A stretch of 10,835 nucleotides of DNA. Origin: an uncultured Dyadobacter sp. (GTDB lineage: Bacteria; Bacteroidota; Bacteroidia; Cytophagales; Spirosomataceae). Shown here piece after piece: positions 1-6,523 of the stretch. The position numbers and the translations under genes were made by a program. The stretch lies in NCBI GenBank assembly GCA_946481035.1, contig CAMLNK010000051.1, forward strand, positions 1-10,835, in the 5' to 3' direction. The first letter of the stretch is position 1; the number at the start of each line of letters is the position of its first letter. Below the pieces are notes generated by a model. The model was not told where the DNA came from. It ran no database searches and saw only the letters and a list, made by a program, of their open reading frames with translations.

Positions 1-619
1 TGTAAGCGACAGGGCAGGCGTACATCCCTACTTGAACCAAGAAAGGAATTAACTGCCCGATATCCCGGAAACGTACATTCAACACCGCAAAAAACAGGCC
101 AAAACCCATTGAGGTAATAAATGTAAGTAAAATGAAGCAAGGAAGAAATACAATCTGCCAGCTGATAGGGTGCTGAAAAGCGGCCGTCATGACCAGAAAG
201 ATCACAAAAGTGATCAAAAAATCGACGAAACCCACCGCAATGGAGCTAAGCGGCATCAGCAACCTCGGGAAGTAAACCTTCGAAACGAGATTGGAGTTGA
301 TGAGTATACTGTTACTGATTTGAGTAAACGTGTTTGCGAAAAACGTCCAGATCGTCAGTCCGCTCAAAACCATCAGCGGGTATGGAATATCCGAGTCGCT
401 TTTGATCTTGGCCAGATAGCTGAACACGAACACCATAACGATCATCGTCATGAGCGGACGTAATACGCTCCACGCAACGCCCAGGAGCGTTTGTTTGTAC
501 CGAACGGAAAGATCTCTTTTGGAAAGAATCCACAAAAGCTGCTTATTCAGCCAAAGATCCTTCCAATAGTCCTTTTCAGACCCGCCGGCCTTGATTGTAA
601 TAGAGTGTTGAGTTGCCAT
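1..619 (-). CDS. ABC-2 type polysaccharide/O-antigen export permease, 3' part beyond left edge
   Basis: This is the integral-membrane subunit of an ABC exporter that moves a lipid-linked polysaccharide across the inner membrane (Wzm/KpsM/TagG type). The window holds the first 206 codons from an ATG at 619; the family is usually about 260-290 residues, so roughly a quarter is missing. An amphipathic N-terminus carries the family signature RDLSVRYKQTLLGVAWSVLR (residues 35-54), followed by hydrophobic segments near 55-70, 84-100, 122-147 and 155-180, and the cytoplasmic-loop motifs KVYFPRLLMPLS (114-125) and NVRFRDIGQL (181-190). The start lies 2 nt after the TAA of the upstream Wzz-like gene, which suggests translational coupling. 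The ATPase partner is not visible and is expected to the left. Whether the cargo is capsule, O-antigen or another glycan cannot be told from this protein. Confidence 0.9.
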   Translation of the reverse strand, partial: MATQHSITIKAGGSEKDYWKDLWLNKQLLWILSKRDLSVRYKQTLLGVAWSVLRPLMTMIVMVFVFSYLAKIKSDSDIPYPLMVLSGLTIWTFFANTFTQISNSILINSNLVSKVYFPRLLMPLSSIAVGFVDFLITFVIFLVMTAAFQHPISWQIVFLPCFILLTFITSMGFGLFFAVLNVRFRDIGQLIPFLVQVGMYACPVAY

Positions 620-621
620 GA

Positions 622-1716
622 TTACGCCGTTACTACTTCCTTACGCACGGTAGTGGTGGTGGTAGGTGAAGAAAACACTGTTCTGAAATAGACAAAGATC
701 AGTGCGATCAACAGGCCCACCAATGCCCCGATTTTAGCATTTCGCTTATCTTCATATTTCACATCCAGAGGTACTTTGATACCTTCGATCTCGGTGAACA
801 GAGGTGCTTCTTTTACGAGGGAAATACGCATTTTTTCGGCATTGGCCATGGCTTCGTAATACAGCTGTTGCAGGAAGGACGATTTTCTTTCCATGCTGTT
901 AGCCGACACTTTGGCTTCCGGCATCATGATCTGTGCGCTGTAATCGAGTTGCCGGGCCAGTTTATGTTCCGCAATACCGAGTACCGCAGCGAGTGAATCT
1001 GCGCGGTGGTTGAGCAGACGGAGGGTTTTCCGCGTTTTTTGTGTCTGGTTTTCGGTGTACATTTCTTCTACCGTTTCCAGAAGGGTGGTTACCCACAATC
1101 CTGCGAGGTGTTCGTTCTCCATTTTAGTGGAGATGGAGGTAAACGACGACTTGCGGTCGAGCGCCGCAATCTCCGTTGCCTCAGCCGCACGCTTCACGAT
1201 TGCATTCAGGTTGATGCGCGAATTGATATCCATTTTCTTGACGTCGTTGGTCGTGAAATGGAATTTCTGCAAGTTTGGGAAATCTTTCCAGTCGGAAGTT
1301 TTGATACCGCTCGAATCGATATAGAAGTTCGCCAGAATCTGCTTTTTCCCGTTGATTTCAATCTCTTTCATCAGGTTCCGCTCCAATACCGGGCGGGACT
1401 TTACGAAATAGAAGAAGTTTTCTCCTGTAAAAATATTCGCGTCCGGCTGAGCGCCAAGGCCCAGCAGGCCTGCCACATCCCCCAGGCCGGAGCTTGCACC
1501 AGCCGCACCGAGGTTGAATACCACATTCGCTTCGTAAATAGGCGGCTTGTTCTCGTAAGTATCCATGCCATAGCCGATACCGAAACCTACAACCGGCAGG
1601 AGCAGCATCATTTTCCAGTTACGGAGCAATGCATTTTTAACTACCAGTATTTTCTCGACGACTTCCTTGGGAGATAGCTCGTCTTCCGGGATTTGTTGTG
1701 TGGTCGCTGTCGCCAT
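622..1716 (-). CDS. Wzz/KpsE-like polysaccharide co-polymerase (chain-length determinant family)
   Basis: A 364-residue inner-membrane protein of the polysaccharide co-polymerase class, which links polymer synthesis or transport at the inner membrane to the outer-membrane export protein and affects chain length. The layout is typical: a short cytoplasmic N-terminus, a first membrane helix at about 34-51, a long periplasmic region rich in charged helices (coiled-coil-like around 205-275), and a second helix at about 329-347. A short Thr-rich tail (SSPTTTTTVRKEVVTA) follows. There is no Walker motif or C-terminal tyrosine-kinase domain, so it resembles the PCP-1/PCP-3 classes; beside an ABC permease, PCP-3 (KpsE-like) is the better reading. 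A Gly/Ala-Leu-rich stretch at about 70-90 (including GDVAGLLGLG) follows the first periplasmic strand. The start at 1716 is 2 nt after the stop of the upstream SLBB gene, and the stop is 2 nt before the permease start. The exact class is inferred from context. Confidence 0.87.
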   Translation of the reverse strand: MATATTQQIPEDELSPKEVVEKILVVKNALLRNWKMMLLLPVVGFGIGYGMDTYENKPPIYEANVVFNLGAAGASSGLGDVAGLLGLGAQPDANIFTGENFFYFVKSRPVLERNLMKEIEINGKKQILANFYIDSSGIKTSDWKDFPNLQKFHFTTNDVKKMDINSRINLNAIVKRAAEATEIAALDRKSSFTSISTKMENEHLAGLWVTTLLETVEEMYTENQTQKTRKTLRLLNHRADSLAAVLGIAEHKLARQLDYSAQIMMPEAKVSANSMERKSSFLQQLYYEAMANAEKMRISLVKEAPLFTEIEGIKVPLDVKYEDKRNAKIGALVGLLIALIFVYFRTVFSSPTTTTTVRKEVVTA

Positions 1717-1718
1717 AG

Positions 1719-4304
1719 TTATTTAAGTGAACGGAATGCCAATACTGTTACAATCAATCCCATAATTGAACTCAACAGGGTTGTGGCTGTTGAAATAGTT
1801 TGCTGCGTATTAAGTGCCGGAGCATTTCGTGTCGGAACGAAGATCTCTGATCCAGGCTGTACTTTCGGGTACACGTTAAAGAACAGGAATCTTCTCGTGC
1901 GGTCGATATTACCGTTAGGATATTTAATGTAAGAGCTCTTTCTGAGCGATTGCACGGTGAAACCTCCCGATTGTGAAATGTAATCGGAGAAGTTCATGCC
2001 TTTGCCGTATTTAACGGTGGTAGGGTAAAGCACCGAGCCAGTCACCTGAACGGTTTCCAGACGTTTCGGAATGCGGATAATATCTCCTTCCTGCACAACA
2101 AGGTCTTCGAATGAGCCCGGGTTTTTCAGGATATTTTTAAGCACTATACCGATTTTCTCTTCTTTCACATTCGGCAGGTCGCCTGTAAGCGTTCCTTGCT
2201 TGATGCTTTTCTCCGTTTGCTGAACCTGCTCGTAGTTCACTGCTTCGTCGAGGTTTTTCACAACCGTACGACGCAAAAGTGTAGCACCTTCCGGATAGGC
2301 GAGCTCAGTCAGGCCACCGGCTCTTTTGATAATATCGCTGATCTTGTCGTTTTTATTTACAATGGTGTAGGGACCTGTCACCAATACTTCGCCTTCCACG
2401 AAAACAGTCTGCTGCTCCACGTAGTTAGGCGATTTGCGTACGATCACCTGGTCGAACGGCAACAATACGAAATTGCTCGCTTTGGAATTCAGGGACAGGT
2501 CGCGGTTTACATTGAATTTATAGACTTCGGAAATCTGTGCATTCGCCGCTCCCGCTACCGAGTTTCTTTTTCTTCTTACCACCTCAACTTCCGATGTATA
2601 AGCCGATTCTTTCAAACCGCCCGCTTGCACCAGCACGTCTTCCAGGGTCATATCGGTGGTGTAGGGAAATTTGCCTTCGTTTTCGCCGATTTTAGTATTG
2701 TTCACTTCACCTTCCACACTCACAAACGCAGTTTCCGCCATTTCAAATCTCGATGGAACGATGATCTGGTCGAGGCGCGTCAATACGAGGTCGGGAGTTA
2801 CGCCGTTAAGTACGTCGGTGTAGTTAATAGGGATGGTCTGGATCGTCAGATCTTCACGGGTGCGCAGCACATTCAGACGGCCTACAAATGCGTCTTCACG
2901 CATTCCCTGCGCATTTTCGATCAGCTTTTTCAGGGTTGGGCTGTTGTCGAGCGAGTACTCACCCGGGCGCATTACCGCACCTTCAACAGTTACAATATTC
3001 TCGAAGCGATCGAGTACAGTTTCTACGTTGATCGAATCGCCGGTCGCCATTTCAAAAGAGTCGTATTGCTCTTCGGGCACATCCAGGATCTTGCGTTCTT
3101 TGGACGTGATGCGTTGTATTTTCAATCTCGCGCGGTAAGCTTTGTCGCTGAAACCGCCTGAATAGCGGATCACATCGCCCAGTTTCTCTTCCGGCTTCAA
3201 TTCATAAATACCCGGACGTTTCACCATACCGGCGATTTCGGTGCGTTTCAGGTAATAGCCAACTACGACATTGTCGTTTTCCTGAACACGAATATCGCCG
3301 TCGATCTTGCCATTTACGAGGTAATCGTAAATATCAAGTTTCGACACAACCTTGCCCTGGCGAACAACACGTACTTCACGGAAAGATCCAATTTCGTTAG
3401 GTCCGCCGGCCTGGTATAATGCATTGAATGCAGAGGATAAAGAGGATACCGTATAGGTGCCCGGATTGATCACTTCACCGGTAACAAAAACTTTCACTGA
3501 ACGAACTTCTCCGAGCGTAACCATCAGTTTGGTGCGGGCTCCTTCGCCGCCTGTACCGATCATTCCCGGCACGAACTTGGCAAATTTGTCAATCAGGATT
3601 TTCTTGATTTCTTCAATAGTACGACCAGCCACCATCACGTTCCCAACGCGGGGAATGCTGATGAAACCGTCTTTGTTTACAACCGTTTCGTAAGTGCTTT
3701 CAGCGTAGTTGTAGAGATATATCTTCAATTCGTCACCGGGGCCTACTACATAAGTTGTAGGGGTAACGATCTGTAAATCAGGTATTAGTCCGAGTTTCTT
3801 GTCGGCAAATATCGAATATCCGTAGATTTTCTGACGGAGCGCTTCTTTCGCTTGTTCTTCGGGAGTCAGCGTGGCGCTGGTGCTGGTGTTAACCTTGCTC
3901 TGGTCGCCGCCTTCGGCATTCTGGCCGTTCTGGTTAGCGGCGTTTTTACCTTTGTCGCCTCCCTGGCCGTCGTTTCCTTGCTGCGGGTTACCCGTTTGCT
4001 GGTTGCCTCCCTGCTGGTTTCCGCCCTGCTGGCCTGTTCCTTGCTGGCCGCCGGGACCGGATTGTGTGTTACCTGAGCCTGTGTTACCTGTACTGTTGCT
4101 TCTGGGGCCCGATTGCGTATTGCCCTGGGCACCGGTAGATGTCGGGGCAGTTCCGGAAGGGGCTGACGGAGCAGTAACCTGTGAAAAAGCGGGTAGTGAA
4201 ATGATTAAACTCAGGAAATAGGGAAGTATAGATTTATAACTTTTAGCCAACCTGGATCTGTTCATAAGAAGAATTATTGTACTATTGAAAGTCTGAAAAT
4301 TCAT
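1719..4304 (-). CDS. Outer-membrane polysaccharide export protein with about six SLBB repeats (Wza/KpsD-like)
   Basis: An 861-residue periplasmic/outer-membrane channel component for polysaccharide export. The N-terminus has a hydrophobic stretch at 26-40 ending in AFSQ, consistent with signal peptidase I cleavage near residue 42. Met14 (start at 4265) would give a more usual signal peptide, so the true start may be there instead of 4304. Residues about 43-145 are a Gly/Gln/Asn/Ser/Thr-rich low-complexity linker. A Poly_export domain follows at about 183-265 (TYVVGPGDELKIYLYNY), then SLBB-like repeats starting near 271, 356, 438, 528, 634 and 752, each with a (V/I)xG-type strand and most ending in a GG or QG turn. 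The C-terminus has a hydrophobic segment at about 836-857. I see no lipobox cysteine, unlike E. coli Wza. It is much longer than Wza (about 380 residues), mainly through extra SLBB repeats. It is the first gene of the export operon. Confidence 0.92.
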   Translation of the reverse strand: MNFQTFNSTIILLMNRSRLAKSYKSILPYFLSLIISLPAFSQVTAPSAPSGTAPTSTGAQGNTQSGPRSNSTGNTGSGNTQSGPGGQQGTGQQGGNQQGGNQQTGNPQQGNDGQGGDKGKNAANQNGQNAEGGDQSKVNTSTSATLTPEEQAKEALRQKIYGYSIFADKKLGLIPDLQIVTPTTYVVGPGDELKIYLYNYAESTYETVVNKDGFISIPRVGNVMVAGRTIEEIKKILIDKFAKFVPGMIGTGGEGARTKLMVTLGEVRSVKVFVTGEVINPGTYTVSSLSSAFNALYQAGGPNEIGSFREVRVVRQGKVVSKLDIYDYLVNGKIDGDIRVQENDNVVVGYYLKRTEIAGMVKRPGIYELKPEEKLGDVIRYSGGFSDKAYRARLKIQRITSKERKILDVPEEQYDSFEMATGDSINVETVLDRFENIVTVEGAVMRPGEYSLDNSPTLKKLIENAQGMREDAFVGRLNVLRTREDLTIQTIPINYTDVLNGVTPDLVLTRLDQIIVPSRFEMAETAFVSVEGEVNNTKIGENEGKFPYTTDMTLEDVLVQAGGLKESAYTSEVEVVRRKRNSVAGAANAQISEVYKFNVNRDLSLNSKASNFVLLPFDQVIVRKSPNYVEQQTVFVEGEVLVTGPYTIVNKNDKISDIIKRAGGLTELAYPEGATLLRRTVVKNLDEAVNYEQVQQTEKSIKQGTLTGDLPNVKEEKIGIVLKNILKNPGSFEDLVVQEGDIIRIPKRLETVQVTGSVLYPTTVKYGKGMNFSDYISQSGGFTVQSLRKSSYIKYPNGNIDRTRRFLFFNVYPKVQPGSEIFVPTRNAPALNTQQTISTATTLLSSIMGLIVTVLAFRSLK

Positions 4305-4425
4305 TAAAACTATGTATAAGACTAGTATTTTTGAATTTGGGATTCGAGTACACGCAATAAGGAGGTAGTGTATATCATGGCAAAGTAAATTAGATTTTTC
4401 CTATTTTTAAAGAATTTCTATTAAT

Positions 4426-4450
4426 CGGGGTCCCGTGCCGGGAGGCCCCG
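4426..4450. repeat. GC-rich imperfect inverted repeat next to the candidate promoter
   Basis: CGGGGTCCCG (4426-4435) pairs with CGGGA-GG-CCCCG (4439-4450): two 5-bp stem blocks, a 3-nt TGC loop and a 2-nt GG bulge. It stands out sharply from AT-rich flanks. It directly abuts the minus-strand TAACTTTG box and would overlap the start of that transcript. No T-run follows on either strand, so it does not look like an intrinsic terminator. An operator or a stable 5' end of the export-operon mRNA are the plausible roles. Confidence 0.5.
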
Positions 4451-4486
4451 CAAAGTTATAACAGGGTAACGACAAAAGATTCAAAA
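4451..4486 (-). promoter_or_regulatory. Candidate Bacteroidota-type promoter for the polysaccharide export operon
   Basis: On the minus strand TAACTTTG (4458 to 4451) fits the Bacteroidota -7 form TANNTTTG. A TTTTG (4486 to 4482) lies 23 nt upstream, at the long end of the usual spacing for the -33 TTG element; another TTTTG (4477 to 4473) is only 14 nt away. Transcription would begin near 4444, giving a leader of about 140-180 nt before the SLBB gene, depending on which Met is used. This is a pattern match only. Confidence 0.45.
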
Positions 4487-4540
4487 TATTAAAATACCGG
4501 CTCCAAAAGCGATAATACTCCTAAAAGAATAGTTATAAAT

Positions 4541-6412
4541 ATGGAAAGTACAAATGTTCAGTACGACGAGAGCAGTATCCGGTCGCTCGACTGGAAAGAA
4601 CATATCCGCCTGAGGCCCGGGATGTATATCGGAAAGCTCGGCGACGGCTCGTCGGTGGACGATGGAATTTACGTGCTCGTGAAAGAAGTGGTGGATAACT
4701 CGATCGACGAGCACATGATGGGCAACGGCAAAACCATCGAGATTAAAATATCCGAACACCGTGTGGAAGTGCGCGATTACGGCCGCGGCATTCCGCTGGG
4801 TAAGGTGGTCGATTGCGTTTCGAAGATCAACACCGGTGGTAAATACGACTCGGGCGCGTTCCAGAAATCGGTGGGGCTCAATGGCGTGGGTACCAAAGCG
4901 GTAAATGCGCTTTCCGCCCATTTCAAGGTGCAATCGTTTCGCGATGGCAAGACCAAAAGCGCGGAATTTAATCAGGGAGCACTTTTGAATTAGTCGCCGG
5001 AAGGCACTACAAGCCAGCGCAACGGCACGCATCTGTCGTATCAGCCGCATGGCACTATTTTCAAGAACTTCCGGTACATCCCGCAATACCTGGATAATAT
5101 GATCTGGAACTACTGCTATCTGAATGCAGGGTTGACGATCAATTTCAACGGGCAGAAATACTTCTCCCAAAACGGCCTGCTCGATCTGCTGAAAAGCAAA
5201 TCCGACGCGGAAACGCTGCGGTATCCGATCATCCATTTGAAGGGCGAGGACATTGAATTGGCGATGACTCATGGTAACCAGTATGGTGAAGAATACTACT
5301 CTTTCGTGAATGGTCAGTATACGACACAGGGAGGTACCCATCTCGCTGCATTCAGGGAAGCGGTTGTTAAGGCCGTGCGCGAACATTTCGGGAAAGATTA
5401 CGCACCGGAAGACATCCGTTCGTCGATTATCGGCGCCATTGCGATCCGCGTTCAGGAACCGGTTTTCGAATCTCAGACCAAAACCAAACTCGGTTCCAAC
5501 ACCATCACCCCCGACCCGAACAGTACGACGGTAAGGACATTTGTGAATGATTTCGTGAAAGAAAGGCTCGATAACTTCCTGCACATGAACCCCGAGGCGC
5601 GTGACGCATTGAAAAAGCGGATCGAGCAATCGGAGCGGGAACGGAAGGAATTGGCGGGGATCAAAAAACTTGCCAACGACCGCGCGAAAAAGGCCAATTT
5701 GCATAACAAAAAACTCCGCGACTGCCGCCTGCACCTCACCGACGCCAAAAGTGACCAGCGTTACGAAACCACACTATTCATCACGGAAGGGGACTCAGCG
5801 AGTGGTTCCATTACCAAATCGCGGGATATTCAAACGCAGGCGGTGTTCAGTTTGCGCGACAAGCCATTGAATTCGTTCGGGCTTACCAAGAAGATCGTTT
5901 ACGAAAATGAGGAATTCAACCTGCTCCAACATGCATTGGATGTGGAAAATGGTGTGGAAAACCTTCGTTTCAACCGCATTATCATCGCCACCGACGCCGA
6001 TGTGGACGGAATGCACATCCGGTTGCTGTTGATGACCTTCTTCTTACAATTCTTCCCCGATCTGGTTCGGAACGGGCATTTGTTTGTGCTCGAAACACCG
6101 CTGTTCCGTGTCCGCAACAAGAAGGAAACCATCTATTGTTACAGTGAGGAAGAAAAGCAGGCGGCGATCGACAAGCTGGGGAGCAAGCCTGAAATTACCC
6201 GTTTTAAAGGGTTAGGAGAGATTTCGCCGGAAGAATTCGGCAAATTTATCGGCGAAGATATGCGTGTAGAACCGGTAATCCTGCAAAAGGAAACGTCGAT
6301 CCAGAAACTGCTGAGTTATTTTATGGGTAAGAATACACCTGAAAGACAGCGGTTTATCATCGATAATCTCAAAGTGGAGAAGAATGTTGAAGAGTTGGCA
6401 CTCGCGGGCTAG
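4541..6412 (+). pseudogene. parE: DNA topoisomerase IV subunit B (ParE), interrupted by an in-frame amber stop at codon 151
   Basis: This is the ATPase/TOPRIM subunit of a type IIA topoisomerase, which works with ParC to decatenate chromosomes. The frame runs from ATG 4541 to TAG 6410-6412 (623 codons, about the length of E. coli ParE) but has a TAG at 4991-4993. Homology is unbroken across it: the second part continues in the same frame with [15 protein letters not shown]. The GHKL ATPase domain shows E49 and N53 in [18 protein letters not shown] (78-85) and the glycine loop [15 protein letters not shown] (110-124). The [11 protein letters not shown]-sensing loop is at 312-319. TOPRIM shows EGDSA (416-420), TDADVDG (484-490) and RFKGLGEI further on. 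If TAG stops translation, the products are a 150-residue partial ATPase and, by restart at ATG 5099, a 437-residue transducer/TOPRIM piece; neither has a full ATPase domain. A sequence error, suppressed stop, readthrough or true pseudogene with another copy elsewhere all remain possible. No parC lies in the window. Confidence 0.9.
4991..4993 (+). other. In-frame TAG within parE
   Basis: This codon follows EFNQGALLN and precedes [12 protein letters not shown] with no frame shift. By alignment from memory with E. coli GyrB it falls in a variable loop between two strands of the ATPase domain, just before a conserved G-T. One base change from GAG, CAG or AAG would explain it. The next base is T. 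The same gene and pheA both end in TAG, so TAG acts as a normal stop in this genome and wholesale recoding is unlikely. Confidence 0.9.
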
Positions 6413-6425
6413 GCTCGCCGTGCAT

Positions 6426-6433
6426 TATCTTTG
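6426..6433 (+). promoter_or_regulatory. pheA: Candidate -7 promoter element for pheA
   Basis: TATCTTTG matches the Bacteroidota -7 form TANNTTTG and lies 90 bases before the pheA start, in the 111-base gap after parE. The nearest upstream TTG (6395-6397) is 28 nt away, further than usual, so the -33 element is weak. Downstream, CCGGGA (6455-6460) and TCCCGG (6490-6495) could pair across a 29-nt loop in the leader, and TTGATCAA (6497-6504) is a perfect 8-bp palindrome; neither has a known role. Confidence 0.4.
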
Positions 6434-6523
6434 GTGTGGTCAAGTAATATCGGGCCGGGAAGTCCTTTATTTAAAAGTGTAAACGCACCTCCCGGTTTGA
6501 TCAACCCTATTTAAAGTGTATTT

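Larger units (their letters stand above)
4305..4540. other. Divergent intergenic region between the export operon and parE
   Basis: This AT-rich 236-base stretch separates two divergently transcribed genes and should carry both promoters. It holds a candidate minus-strand promoter (4451-4486), a GC-rich imperfect dyad (4426-4450) and a short stem-loop around a Shine-Dalgarno-like 9-mer (4349-4372). A plus-strand TATTTTTG at 4326-4333 matches the TANNTTTG form, but I see no TTG upstream at a good distance, so no promoter is claimed for parE. No protein-coding gene is supported here beyond a three-codon ORF at 4377-4388. Confidence 0.6.

Noticed and set aside
1006..1677. Open frame of 223 codons on the plus strand inside the Wzz-like gene
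   Set aside because: It is a mirror frame of a clear polysaccharide co-polymerase gene.
2196..3161. Open frame of 321 codons on the plus strand inside the SLBB gene
   Set aside because: It is antisense to a well-supported SLBB coding region and has no domain, signal peptide or start context of its own.
3866..4132. Repetitive Gly/Gln/Asn-coding stretch considered as a tandem DNA repeat or phase-variable tract
   Set aside because: The codons vary and there is no exact repeated unit long enough to suggest slippage; it reads as a low-complexity protein linker.
4361..4371. GGAGGTAGTGT resembles the ops element (GGCGGTAGCGT) of RfaH-controlled polysaccharide operons
   Set aside because: Two mismatches, and it is on the plus strand, toward parE, so it is not on the non-template strand of the polysaccharide operon; RfaH/ops is also a proteobacterial system.
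4991..4993. TAG as a recoded sense codon (for example pyrrolysine or genome-wide amber reassignment)
   Set aside because: parE itself and pheA end in TAG at natural C-termini, and nothing in the window suggests pyrrolysine machinery; local suppression remains possible but recoding is unlikely.
4481..5734. Long open frame (417 codons) antisense to parE
   Set aside because: It lies opposite strongly conserved ParE sequence, its translation is rich in His/Arg/Phe with no recognisable motif, and it arises from the GC-biased third positions of parE.
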